The translations under genes were made by a program, and so were the position numbers. This document shows, in pieces, positions 45,272 through 57,900 of a stretch of DNA of 64,000 nucleotides (position 1 is the first letter of the stretch; every line of letters starts with the position of its first letter). Location: NCBI GenBank assembly GCA_002914805.1, contig JXTB01000121.1, forward strand, positions 866,592 through 930,591. Reading direction: 5' to 3'. The notes under the pieces were generated by a model. It was given only the letters and a program-made list of their open reading frames with translations, was not told where the DNA came from and did no database searches. Origin of the DNA: Parasponia andersonii. Taxonomy: Eukaryota; Streptophyta; Magnoliopsida; Rosales; Cannabaceae.

Positions 45272-47115
45272 ATCTTTTGTTCCTCTAAAATCTTAAGTCT
45301 TATTCTTCTTCCTATGGGACTTTATAATATGCAGGTATTGGCTGACTACATAGATTGGTAGTCTAACCAGGGTTTGCAGCTTGTTCAATTCAAATTTTGT
45401 TTTTAATGTAATTTTGTTGCTTTTTAGGATAGGATACAAACGGATTGATAAAACGAAGGGCCCACTTTTTAAGATACTTCTTTTTACATATCCAAAAGCA
45501 CTTGAACTTTATCCAGATATTCTATGGTGAGGATAATTAATGGATAATCATGCTTTATACTTATAAACATGTAATTTGCTGTGGAAATATCTTCCTCAGT
45601 TTTATTTTTCTCCACAAAAGGAAGCAAATTAAAAAAGTAAAATCTCTCAAACACGGTTTGAGGACATATATCACAGACAAAACTTATTGGTCTACGAGAA
45701 CCAATCTATAGAGACCTATAAAATGTAGCTCTACATTTGCTAGATATGTTGTATTTGACTACACCAAGAGAATTTGACTCGGACACGAGTTAGTAACTCG
45801 TGTGGAAAAACTTCCTCTTTGAGGAGTACAAGACATGAGGCTCAACCTCCTCTTTAAAGAGTATAAAGTGTGTGTGAGGATCAAACTGTACTCTCCTCTC
45901 CTCTCTCCGTATTAACTTAACAACCGTTCCCCATATGAACCTAACAACTGTATAAAAAAATAATGTATTTGACTCGGCTTTCTAATCTTTTCAAGAACAT
46001 GGACCAAATTTTTCTCTATCAAGTTAACATGATATGGAAATGCAAACAAAATAAATAAATAAAATTTTAAGATTGGATTGGACCTGCATGGGCGGGCTCC
46101 CCCATAAGAGGAAATATTCTCTTTCTATAGTCTCAAGCAAATTAAAAATAAAAGTGAGGATAATCCAAGTGTACATCTGCTTCATTTATTATTATCATTA
46201 TTATTATTATTAAATGACATATATATATACAACTTATAAAAGCTATGGAAATCATGAAGATGCTTTGCAAGTTGAGTAAATGCTTACGCCTTGCTATAGC
46301 TTGTGTGATGTTGAGATACCAACAACAATAGGAAAATTAATAGCTTTGAGCACTTGTAATCTGAATAAATAATCCAATATTTGTCTTAAGTTAATTAAGA
46401 CTTCATGTGAGCTCAGTTGTCGGACCAACTAGTTTGAACGTCTATAAAGCCTTCAATATACTAGCCAGTTGATTGGAAGGTGTGGAATCTATATATATAC
46501 ACTACTAAGTTATATGGGAAGCTTTAAATGGAAGGACTCACATTATTGGGATCTCAATTGGAGGCATAAAACCATGAACCTATAACTCTTGAATGCAAAG
46601 TGTTCAACTTTGGATGATTTGGATCCATTTTTGTCATGTTGATTACTTTACCAAGCAAAAACAATCATAGAGAGTCTAGAATACATTGTATGGGCACGCA
46701 TGTCAATGCATTGTCTTTGTCAATAATAACAAGGTCCACATTCAATGACCATATATCATATGCGCCAGTTATGACTTGAGGATATGCTTGCTTAAGCATT
46801 AGGACTTCTCAATACCAAGTACCTTTTTCTTTTTCTTTTTCTTTCATTTTTTTTTTTTTTTTTGGGTCAAAGATCAAATAATTCTTTGAATATATCGTGT
46901 TATTAGTTAATATTACTGAGGCCTTCTTTCACAAGAATTCCGGCCGCAAAAATTGCCCCCAGCTGACTAGCTAGTTTTAAATTTAAGTTTTCAGGAAAAA
47001 TTAGATTGATATATCTTGTTTTATGTAATTTCTCGCATCATTTTTTTTTTCAGGAAAAATTAGATTGATACGTCTTGTTTTATGTCAAAGTTACACTGAC
47101 AATCATAGAATTTAA

Positions 47116-47158
<43 letters not shown>

Positions 47159-47764
47159 CACCCCTCCACTAGTTAAATTTGGCTGCAATTTCGTATTTGA
47201 CCGTTAAATTTTCTTTTAATTATGAACTTTATTAATCTTCAACTCAAAGAGTGTCACTGTAACTATTTGTTATTTAGGGAGTATCACTGTAATTCCAACA
47301 TAAAGCATGGGATCTCAATATAATTTTCTTTTTTTAAAAAAAAAAAAAAATTAAGTTGGTGGCCTCTTTAAAATAGGCCACACACGTAGTAGTACATCAA
47401 GGGTTAACATAAATATATTCATGAGTTAAATGTTCCTTAAACTATTGTAACTTCGATTTTCATTTGTCACTAGCAATTCTCATGGGCATAGAGCATAGTC
47501 AGCATTATGACAAATAAAAAAACCTGGTCAAATTGTGGGGGAGTCGACCCCAAACTAAGTTTAAACCTGGGGAAAACATACAATATCCCAGGAAAGGAAG
47601 ACTCAATGTTTAAATATGAACTTCTTAGGAGAAAATGACCAAATTACCCTTTATGAGGATATCCTTCTGGTGGTCATTAGTACCCTGCACTTCACTAACG
47701 GATATAACTGAAATTCTAGCGCCACACTCTCAAACTTCCACTCTCTTTACTCAATTCTTCCACC
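45272..47764. other. Spacer between CXXS1 and PnsL3
   Basis: This is the shared upstream region of two divergent genes. It contains a perfect hairpin (45783-45803), a 59-60-bp tandem duplication (caggaaaaattagattgata at 46992 and 47051) and a (TA)n tract (about 47119-47154). No gene seen. Confidence 0.45.
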
Positions 47765-49021
47765 ATGGCCGGTTTGGCAAACTTGAATGGAGTCTCCGAA
47801 ACGCTGCCGGGCGTTCCAAAGCTTCCGAGCCTTCGGAGGACCCAAAAGAGAGTACGAATAATTGGATTTCTAGGCAAGTCTAAGAAGGATGGTTCTCAAG
47901 AAGAACACTCCTTGCAAACTACAAGAAGGCTAGCACTAGGCCTTGCCTCTATTGCTCTTGTTGGGAAGACTTGCAATGGCGTCTCTCTCGCTGATGACAA
48001 CGGCTTCTGGATAAATGGCACTATTCCTGTTCCTTCTGTCAATAACAGTAAGTACACTAGAACATGCTCAGTTGCTATAGCTTTTGCCAAATTGTCATTG
48101 GTGTGATTGGTTTCTGTCTCTTGATATTCCATATTGCTCAAAACAAGCCTCTATTTTATCTAATGTATATGCCTCATAAAGAAAAGAGGAAATTTATTCA
48201 AAGAAGAAGAAAAAGATTAAAAAAAAATGGGTCTAACCTCTAAAAAGGCATGCTGAAGAGTTAGCCTTCTTATATGCATGAGAAAAAAATGAACACCATA
48301 CGCCTAGACAATGCAAGAATTCCACATCAATCATTACGAACACGCCACAGGGCACCCAATTTTAGCACGTTGACTAAAATTAAAGAGTCACTTTCAACCA
48401 AAGCTTATGCCATATCCCATTAGCCTAGCCAAGCCAAGGAAATACCATATACCTTCATAACAAGCTAATTCAATTCCAATATTCAAAACATAATTTTCTC
48501 TGTTTCTTATTGCTATTTTTTCTGACAGAAATCGCGAATGAGAACACGGGCACTCGTTCGTTTCTGCTGAAGAGAATCTTTATGGCTGAGATAGGAATCA
48601 AAGGAAGAATATATAGGCTAAGGAAAACCGCTTTTGATCTCCTTGCTATGGAGGATTTGATCGGAAAAGATACACTGAACTATGTCCAAAGGTATCTTAA
48701 GATCAAGTCAACATTCATGTACTACGATTTCGACAGAGTAATCACTGCAGCACCCGTCGATGACAAGCAGCCTCTCTTAGATTTGGCTAACAGGTTGTTT
48801 GACAATGTGGAGAAGGTACATATAAAAGTGGACACTTGAGAAGTTTTTTCTTTTCGATTTTTTGTTCTTCTTAAGGTTATTTACAGCTTCCTAAGAAATG
48901 TTTGGTTGGCAATTGTTTACAGCTTGACGCTGCTGTGAAACAGCGAAATCTACCAGAGACAGAAACAACTTACAGAAACACAAAGTTTATACTCCAAGAG
49001 GTCATGATCCGAATGGCATAG
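47765..49021 (+). CDS. PNSL3: PsbQ-like thylakoid lumen protein, NDH subunit PnsL3
   Basis: Three exons, 47765-48047, 48529-48815 and 48923-49021, give 222 residues. The product is a lumenal subunit of subcomplex L of the chloroplast NDH complex, used in cyclic electron flow around photosystem I. The N-terminus is a plastid transit region, followed by a twin-arginine thylakoid signal ([16 protein letters not shown]) with likely cleavage before [14 protein letters not shown]. The four-helix PsbQ-like domain includes [38 protein letters not shown] and a C-terminal [12 protein letters not shown]. The GFW-G-IPVP lumenal start and overall match favour PnsL3 (PQL2) over PnsL2. The ATG has a strong context (ccaccATGG). 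Confidence 0.9.
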
Positions 49022-49338
49022 ATTTTGTATAAAAGCAAGGTTGATTTACTCATCTAAATGGGTCAATAAAACCTCATTTCATATTCCTCATACATTTGTT
49101 TCTTAGTTCTTACTCTTTCTTGACTTCGCATGGCAAGTTAACAAAACTAAAATTGTTCTAAGTTTCCACCAAAAAGTACTCAGTGACAAGTGAATTTATG
49201 TTTCATTAGTCACTCGAACATCAATAACAAAAAAGGCAGCAAAATGGTGTTAGTGCATCCAATCTTCAAATTTAGCTAGTAGTACAAATACACCTAAGTT
49301 AGAATGCACAATAACGAACTTATTAATCCATTGAAGAT

Positions 49339-49591
49339 CAATCATAACTCAAACAAGAATCTACAGACCAGATGTCGGTTTTACACCGTGGAATTCCAAT
49401 CTTTCAAAAGCTGAGCAGAGGGACTCGTGAAGAATGATCGGAAAGATGTTGACAAACATAAATTCTTTGAGCCACTTCGAGGCAGGCCCGCCTAATTGTA
49501 ACTTTCTACTCTTAACTAAGGCACTTCCTAACTTCCTGAGCGCCACCGCAGCCACTAAACCATTCCTGCTTTCTGTTTTCTTGAATGTCAT
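49339..49591 (-). pseudogene. Decayed copy of the neighbouring kinesin's last exon
   Basis: A 76-codon minus-strand frame includes LGGPASKWLKEFMFVNI and ESLCSAFERLEFHGVKP. Compared with the true last exon ([25 protein letters not shown]...), bases align through the stop region (GAGTTATGATTGA against AAGCTATGGCTGA), with indels shifting the frame after ESLCS. The first 30 or so codons (GLVAAVALRKLGSALVKSRK) have no clear kinesin match. It lies about 360 bases downstream of the real stop, so it is a tandem relic. A chance small gene is less likely. Confidence 0.65.
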
Positions 49592-49955
49592 TTTCTAATC
49601 TAAGCAAAGGACTGTCACGTGTGACTCTCATTTGGGTGTCGCAGATTGTGAATTCCCACATTATTCAAGAACAAAAGTTGCATTTTTGTTTTTTACTTTA
49701 TAAGATAATAGTCTTGCTTAGCCACAACAACCATCACATAGATGCAAACGCAAGAATTGAAGTTCATTACTCATTACACGAGCTGAATCAAATCTTCGAA
49801 CTTAGCTAATACAATATAATATTTTTCTCACTGTACAAATAAACCTAAGTTAGAATCACTCTGAAATTTCACTTTATAATACTAGTGATGCAAATACAGA
49901 GCATTTGATTGTTTTATATATTTTTCTAAATAAAAAGTTTATTTATCTATTAAAA

Positions 49956-51686
49956 TCAGCCATAGCTTAAGCGATAATCTGGAGACCGGAGATTGGTTTG
50001 ACGTCGTGGGGTTCCAATCTCGCAAGCATTTACTCGAGAAGCAAAACGAAGTGAGCAGAGCGACTCACCCGATGAGGATGGATCAGGAGATATGTTTACA
50101 AACATCAGAGTCTTCGAGTCTCCTCCAAGACATGGCTATTTAAACATTACTTATAAGCCTTTAAAATGTCCAAAATAATGAAATATAATAAAAAAAATCA
50201 CAAATATCTGTAAAGAAATTACCTGAAGAAGATATGTAAGCCTTGAGTTCCTAAAAGGTACATGATCCTCTTTTTTGGCCAAGGCAAATATGACATCACT
50301 TAAGGATGACAAACTTTTATTGATGGCCTGAAAACATTAGTCTTTTAGAAATGGAATTACTAGAAAGGCATGATGATTGACATACACACAAAGAAGATTA
50401 AAGGGAGAAAAAAAAACATTGGATAAAGTACTTGAGTTTCTTTCAGACGGTCTCCTGTTGACCCGCTCTTAGAAAGACGCTCACTACCAGCAAGATCAAT
50501 GAGATTCAAAACACCTTGCACTTGTTGTTCAGTGCTCTGTTGAGGAAATGATATATCAAGTATAAGATAGAACAATGCAAAACATTAAATAATCGAAACA
50601 TCTATGCATAAACACCTTAACAGACTTGCACAAAAAGCACAGGGAAAATACCTCATTAACACCAGATATGCGAAGTGTGAAAACAAAATGACTCCTTGAT
50701 GATTGTTCATTCATTTGGGTCTTACCCACAGACCTAAACCAAAACGAAATTCGCGATTTAAGTAATTGAAATTTCTAAATAAACCTATAGAAAATGTTTA
50801 AGATAGTACAAGTAAATATATGAACATAAAAATATCATTGACTCTTAACATAGATCAATACAATTCCTTCGCCCTATTTTTTCTTTTTCTACCAATCAAA
50901 ATAACAAATCCAGTTTTCAATGTATGACTTCTGTCAGGTGTTACATCAAATAATAAGGCATTAGTATCGCTATATAAAGTTCACAAGCTCAAAAGCACAT
51001 GGACGATAGAATTGATGATGTAAGAAGCATAAATGAAAATCTTGTACATGTAATCATATTCGCAACAATCAGGCATGAATCATGATTACCAAGAAGAAAA
51101 ATATTGATCACATTTTTTTCATTACCTGCTCTGTGCAGCTCGGTCTAAAAGATATGAGACCTCTTTAGCACTACGAACATCCACAATTGTCAGATCAGAC
51201 ACGTGTGTGTTTCCGCTTGCATCATGTTTGATTGTGTATTGCTTACTACCAACACCATTTTCTGTTCGTAAAATATCTACAGACGATCTATTTGTAGATA
51301 GCAAATCCCGAATTGTCTCATTATATATTTCCAACATCGATACCTGCAAACAATTTTAGAAGTACTAGATAAGTGAGTGAGATTGCCTCCGGAGTTTAAA
51401 ACAATAGAAAAAATTGATTGGGTAACTAACCTGCATTTCATATTTCCAACCTTGTGCTAGAAGAGATTGTCTAGTTTGAAATATTTGTTCTAAAGAACGA
51501 GGTATCAGCCCCTTTTGCTCAGTCTGTCCTGGCTTACCCATCATGGTATAGGTTTTTCCTGATCCTGTTTGACCATAGGCAAAAATGCAAACCTGAAAAA
51601 AGAAATAACCAAGATGTTGCTAATTATGTGATGCCAGTAATACTCAATAAGGAAATGCAATTGAATAGTGACTTTGGCAAATTTCG

Positions 51687-51729
<43 letters not shown>

Positions 51730-54700
51730 GTACCACTGGCTAAATTACTTTATTAAAAAAAAAAAAAAAACCTATACAGTAGGTTCGTCAGTGTGATATA
51801 TGACCATATTCAAAAACATTTATAGAAGAGAAGTTGAGGGGTGCATAGAAAAGAGAAAAGTAACTAATTTAGATACAATTGCAATTTGCACAGTTCCTGG
51901 CGCAATTCCAGATAGTTATTAAAAATGATCGGGAGCTTAGAATCACCTTGTAACCATCAAGTGCACTTTGTACAAGCTGTGAAATTTCTTCGAAGACATC
52001 TTCTTGTGATGCATCAGGCACAAAAACTTTGTCAAATGTGAAAGAATGTTTTTGTCCTGATTATTGATGTGAAAATTTTGTGAGTACAACAGCAAAAGTT
52101 CAAAAGTAAAATGAGATATAAGAAAGACTTGTTAGCTGATATCTTTTTCATTGAACTTACCAGTTTGCACTAAATCAATGCCTCGTCCAAAAGCTTCCAT
52201 TGATGTCGGATAAGAGATAACCTTCCCATCAGCACATGAACCATCATCAGGCAACAAAGGACGCACTCTACAGAATACACGAATATTCCCTTTCAGTTCC
52301 TGTGACGAGAGAGAGTTCAGTAGGATGTACACAATGTTGCTACTGCAAATATCTGGAAGAAAACATTACCAAAATGGTATTATGTAACTTTTTCCGAAGC
52401 ATCTCTCCTTCAATAACTTTAAACTCTGCATCTGCCAAGCGACTTTGCAATTCACTTATGAGATTCTTTTGTTCTTCATGTTCTGATCTCGTCTCAAGTG
52501 CAGATAAGTCAGACACCTAAAAGATTCAGGATTTTTCATAAAGAAGAAAAAAGTATCCATGCCTTGAATTCTGAAAACATGGTGTATATCCTACTTGTAA
52601 TCTATTACGTGCCAAACAACATACTGTCACCTGAAGTTTTTCTAGTGCAGTCGTTAGTTGGTCTTTCAGTGTACTTATCTCATTACTTTGTGATAGACAT
52701 TTATCCTGAGAAGAACCCAAACTTATTGTAAGTTAATGAGAGAAAACAAAATTCTACAAGCAGAAGCTATGAAGGGGGGGAAAAAAAAAAGCATTAGGCA
52801 ACCTCTAGTTCATTTGTTTTTGTTGTCAGGTTATCCAAGTCAGAGCAAGAATTCTCTGTAGACTCTTTATATTGAACCACTTCAGCTGTTAATGACTGCA
52901 CCTGGAGTAGCAAGCGATCACGATCATCTCTAACTTGTTGCAACTCCATTTTAAGGCTTGCAGCTTCATTGACCAAAGCATCCCTCTGTTTTACAGCCTC
53001 ATCATGAGATGCCTGTATATGATCCATCAAACAAAAATTTCTAAGAGTTCACACATAAAAAAGGGGGACAATATTCCAAATGATATTAATCTCAAATTAA
53101 AATGGCATATATTAAGCCATTCTTCATTCCTTCAAATACTCCACTGGTGTTACTAGTCATGACTATGTGTCAAGTATGCCTTACATGTGCAACAAAAGAT
53201 TAAAGGTCTAAAACCAATGGAAAACAGCTCCAAAGAATCCTTGTTGGCAAGAACGTCAAAATTTACTGAAGATCTCAAGATCCTATTGACTACGAATACA
53301 AATATCCTTTTGCTCCGCTGAAGGGTACATAACAAAGTTCTCTTCCATGTTTAAATCCTGAAATAAATCCAGTGTTGATTGTTACCAAGCTACGCAAGAT
53401 GGCATCTGCTACCTATGCTTTAAGAACTTTGTTTCACAACAGAGGTTTCTTCTAAACCCTAAATATTCATTCACATAGATTCCCCTCCCACTTTCAGCTG
53501 ACCAGAGGTACATAGATTTTCCAGCAAACAGAATCTTTATCATATTGCAGCTCATGAAGGACTCATCACAAGACCATGACATTTTGACATTTGCAAGGCA
53601 TTTGTGATAATTCCAGCATTATGCAAATTGAATGAGACCACTTAATAAGTAAGTCCCACCGGAGATCAATGAAGAAAGTGGAAATGATAACATCAAGAAA
53701 TGAGCATTGTTCCACAATGAGAAATAAATCCAGTGAAGAAAGAAACTCACTTTGCACATAGTAAGCTGTCCCCTTAACATGCTCAGATTCTCACCCATAC
53801 CCGCCTTCTCTTTCTCTACACGCTTGAGGTCATCCTCAACTGTAGATAGGTCCGTGTGTAGTTTACTATTATATTGTTGTAAACTAGCAATGTAATCTTG
53901 TAATCGCTTGTACATGTCATTAAGCGATGATATCTGCAGAATTCAACAAATCCAATCGAAAATATAAGAAGTAATTCCGTAGACTATGATTTTTTTTTTC
54001 TAAAGAGAGTTCATAGTAACAAAAAGAAAAGGGCAACAAAGGAATCCATTGTTCTTGTCCATTCTACCTTTTGATTAGCACTTGACAGCTCTCGCTGAGC
54101 TCTCCCAAGCTCTTCTGAAAGAGTATTCTGTGATCTCTCAATATCAAGTCTGGCCTGTCTTTCTTTTGTGAGAGAGTCCATTGCAGACTGGTTGACAAAT
54201 TCAAGAAATTAATATAGCTTATAGAAATAAGTAAAACTAAACCAACAAAGTTGGATTAGACTTCATCCGCTTACCAATTTATCACATTCTTCTTGTTCAA
54301 ATTTCTCTTGTAAAGAAGAATAATTCGTCCTGAGCTCCTGAATAATTGAGTTCAATTCTTCTTCCTTGTCTTTCAGTTGGCTTTCTATATAAATCAAAAA
54401 CATATTCAGTTTCACTCACTTCGTTTCAAATAAATTTACTGCAACAACAAAGAACGAATGGTAATACTGTTATACCTGTTTCAAAACATCTCAGCTCAGC
54501 CTTATCCAACCTATTCTGTAACTTCTCTTGCTCAAACACATAACTTGCCTCAAGCTCTTGAAACCATTTGATGCAAAGTTTAAGCCTTTTGATATACTCA
54601 GTCAAAATATCACATTTTTCCTAAACAATCATCAGATTCCAAATCGAAAACATCCAAAAATCAGTACCCAAATCAGAATGATATTCGAACAAAACTAAAT

Positions 54701-54977
54701 TAAAACAAAACCCCATTTCTAAACCAACAAATCAAGAAACATTTTTTTCAGCCATAAAGACTAATGAGTCAAAAATCTCACTGACCCTGAGATTGAACTT
54801 GTCCTTCCTTTTAGGCTTCTCCCTCAACAAAGCTTCCACATCTTCTCTAGTAAACTCAATCCCACCACATTCTGAACCGGCATTGCTCGCCGGAGCACTA
54901 CCCGGACTCATGTCGTACCCTCCATTAACGTAAGAAAAAGCTTGCCGGGCTCTCCCATTAGTGGCCGTACCAACCAT
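49956..54977 (-). CDS. KIN14: Kinesin-14 (ATK/KIN-14 type) minus-end motor
   Basis: Sixteen minus-strand exons: 54786-54977, 54476-54620, 54275-54384, 54068-54187, 53751-53933, 52803-53012, 52631-52705, 52370-52516, 52161-52299, 51947-52056, 51431-51592, 51126-51343, 50652-50733, 50432-50536, 50223-50327 and 49956-50135. They join in frame to 760 residues. The protein moves toward microtubule minus ends and organises spindles and cortical arrays. The N-terminal tail ([10 protein letters not shown]) precedes a long coiled coil (about 65-393), the kinesin-14 neck and motor start ([19 protein letters not shown]), the P-loop GQTGSGKT (484-491), switch I NEQSSRSH, switch II DLAGSE and a C-terminal RRQ...RLSYG end. 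The ATG at 54977 is chosen because relatives begin MVG; the open frame above it starts with TTG. Confidence 0.95.
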
Positions 54978-57900
54978 TTTTTGCGTCACACTTTCCAAAT
55001 CTTACAACTTTTTTTATATATTTTTCTTCCTCAGTCACATCACTTCATCACCAAAGAAAAGTACTCCAACCCCAGAAAACAAAAGCCCAAATGAGAATTA
55101 AAACACAGAAACCAGAACCCAAATGAGAAAATCAGAAGGTACCCACTAAACTCGAGCTGAAGAAGAATGAGACCCAAAGCTGGTGTTGCTAAAATGGAGG
55201 CCAGTAGTGTTTTTTGGAAGCCATTTGAAGGGGAGAGAGAAAGGGAGAGATTAGAAAGGTTGGTGTGGGGCCATGGATTGTATTCAAAGCTAACTGTATA
55301 TCACAGCCGTTGCTTTAACGAGCAGGAATATGTATTGATCCCACACAGACAACAAACTCAGAGAGCGAAAGCATTTCTTATTTCTTTCGAAAATTAAATA
55401 AAAAAATAATTCAGAATTTAAATATTGCATTAACAGAAAACAAAATAAATACAAAGAGAAAAATTTGCATAGGTCATTGTTTGGGTTTGTTGATAAAGTT
55501 ATAGAGACTGCCATTTGGATTTGAATCTTTTTGAAAGGGGATCTGGCGGTACCGTGACCCTTATTAAGAATAAGATGCATTGGAAAATATCATCTTCCCA
55601 AATTGCCCTTATTTCTATATTTCTCAATTTTTTTTCCCCTCTTCGGATATAAGACCTCCACTTTAGAAGGTTTCAACCACAATGTGTGTACAACCATGTC
55701 ACAAAAAATTTGTGTTATCTTAATGATTTTCAAAAATACTCTTTTTTATTTGGAAAAAAAAACTTTAACTTGTAGGTTATCTTGTTATTTCAAAATTAAA
55801 ATGTTCTAGGTATACATTTATTGTCTGTTTTACTCGAAACTTAAAATGAAAAGGAGCAGTTTATCCAATATCCAAAAATGAAGAAATAAATTTGCATTAA
55901 TTTTTTACAAAATTGGATTAAATTTTAGCAAAGGCAATGTCAATTGTCAGTTGTCAACTACTTCCATTATTTAAAGGAAAAACAAAAATTTATAGGTAGC
56001 TTTCTTTTAGGAGAAGTGCAATGTCATCGTCCTTGAGAAGTATGGACCAAAGAAGTCCAAATGCAGCAAATTTATTAAAGAAAACATTTATTAGAACAGT
56101 TTGGCTTTAGGGACTCAATAGTCAATGACGATTCCACAAAAAACTATATATATTGCATATCACCTCATATAAATATGTATATATTTGTCTCATATATTAT
56201 TTAATATGTATACTTTTTCGGTTTGGAAGTCATATGCTTTATTCATAAATTTCATTCTAATTGTTTTTTTTTTCAGAGTAATGTCTTATGTTGGTATAAT
56301 AAATGGTTTTTGAGAATTTATTTTTTAGGATAAAAAAAATGGTCAAAGGTTTTGAGAATTTGACATTAATTATTTTATAATTTTTTTAAGGTAAAAAGAA
56401 AATTTATTATTAGAATAAAATATGAGTTTTACAGTAACAAATTTTCTAATAATCAAATACTTAATCCGTGTAAGTATAACTAAAGATGAAATGATAAGAG
56501 TCCTTGTTATTATCTCTTAACAAAAAATTTGTATAACAAATAGTATTACTAGACATACTCACAGTAATGTTAAAATCAATTTTTACTACATAGATATTGA
56601 ATTTCAAAGACATCACAAGATTCAAATCTTCATCGTTTTGAAATAAAATATTAATCTCGATAAACTCTATCTTGGTGAACTCTGTAGTACCTACATTAAA
56701 TTTCTTCCAAATTTAGATCATAAAAAATCTAAGATAACAAACAATTCTTTAACTAATAAAAGCCGACCTATTAAACGTTGAGTTATGTTAAAAGAATAAT
56801 TATGATTATAATAATATAATAATATTCAAATAATTGAAAGAAAAGTTTCACATAATTATATTCCATAATTCAGATATTAATAAAAATAATAATAACAAAA
56901 ATAATGAAGCCGTGTCAACTAGAGACCAAACCTTTAACTAATAAAAACCGACCCTCCTTTATCTTGTATTTAGATTGTGTTGTATACAGCCATTAATAAT
57001 GAATAAGAGTCTTTTCAACAACAACAACAATAATAATGAATAAGCGTAACAAATAAATAAATAGCATAAATTGAGGGGGAAAAGAGTAGTTAGAAAATGA
57101 TTGGAGGAATGATATGTCAAATGAAATGATATGAAAGAATATTTGCTGGAAATCAAAGAAAATGATAGTTAGATAGCTCCAAAAGATTTACTAAATTAAT
57201 GTAAGTACGTTAACTAATAAATAAAATTTCGTGTCGAAATTTGAGAAGGGTTTGTTTTCCAAGGTGCATGGATCTAATCTTTAAGTAATAGTAATACTTG
57301 ACTGTTGACTCGGCTACATTGTTATCCAAATAACTCTTTGTTCTTTAAATAAGGGGAATAATGAAGTGGGATATACTTTTGCCGAGAAAATTGAAAGAAA
57401 TCTAGAAATGGGATTTTTTTTTTAAAATTTTAATATCATAAAATGAGTTAGTTGTTAATATATGTGGAAGATGGATTGTTAAGCCATGATTTAGTTCATA
57501 AGTCATCGCCAAGCCCATATTTTTCCTATTTTTCTTTTAGGGAAAATTTTCCCTATATTAGTTGGCACATTGTCATCTGATCCCTAAAATTTTATGGTAT
57601 GCCATTAGTAAATAAATTATTCTAAAAAAAAGTCTTAAATAAGTTTCAATAAAGCATTCGTGTTAAATAAAAAATTATATGAACACCGAAATCAGTTCCT
57701 TTACTTATTCGGGAAATCAAGTACTAAATAGATTTGATAGTGATATTCAACTATAACAAAGTGATAGGAAATCAAAATAAGCTAAGAAATTCCTTAGCCA
57801 AACAAATTAAGCAAAATTTGGAAAAAGAATAACTATATTCCTCTCCTCACACCTTTCCCACCTTTCTTAGAACTAAACAACTATTTTCTCTTGCGTCTGA

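Noticed and set aside
54978..54998. Seven-codon N-terminal extension of the kinesin (ESVTQK)
   Set aside because: The upstream codon is TTG, not ATG; relatives begin at MVG, which is the ATG at 54977.
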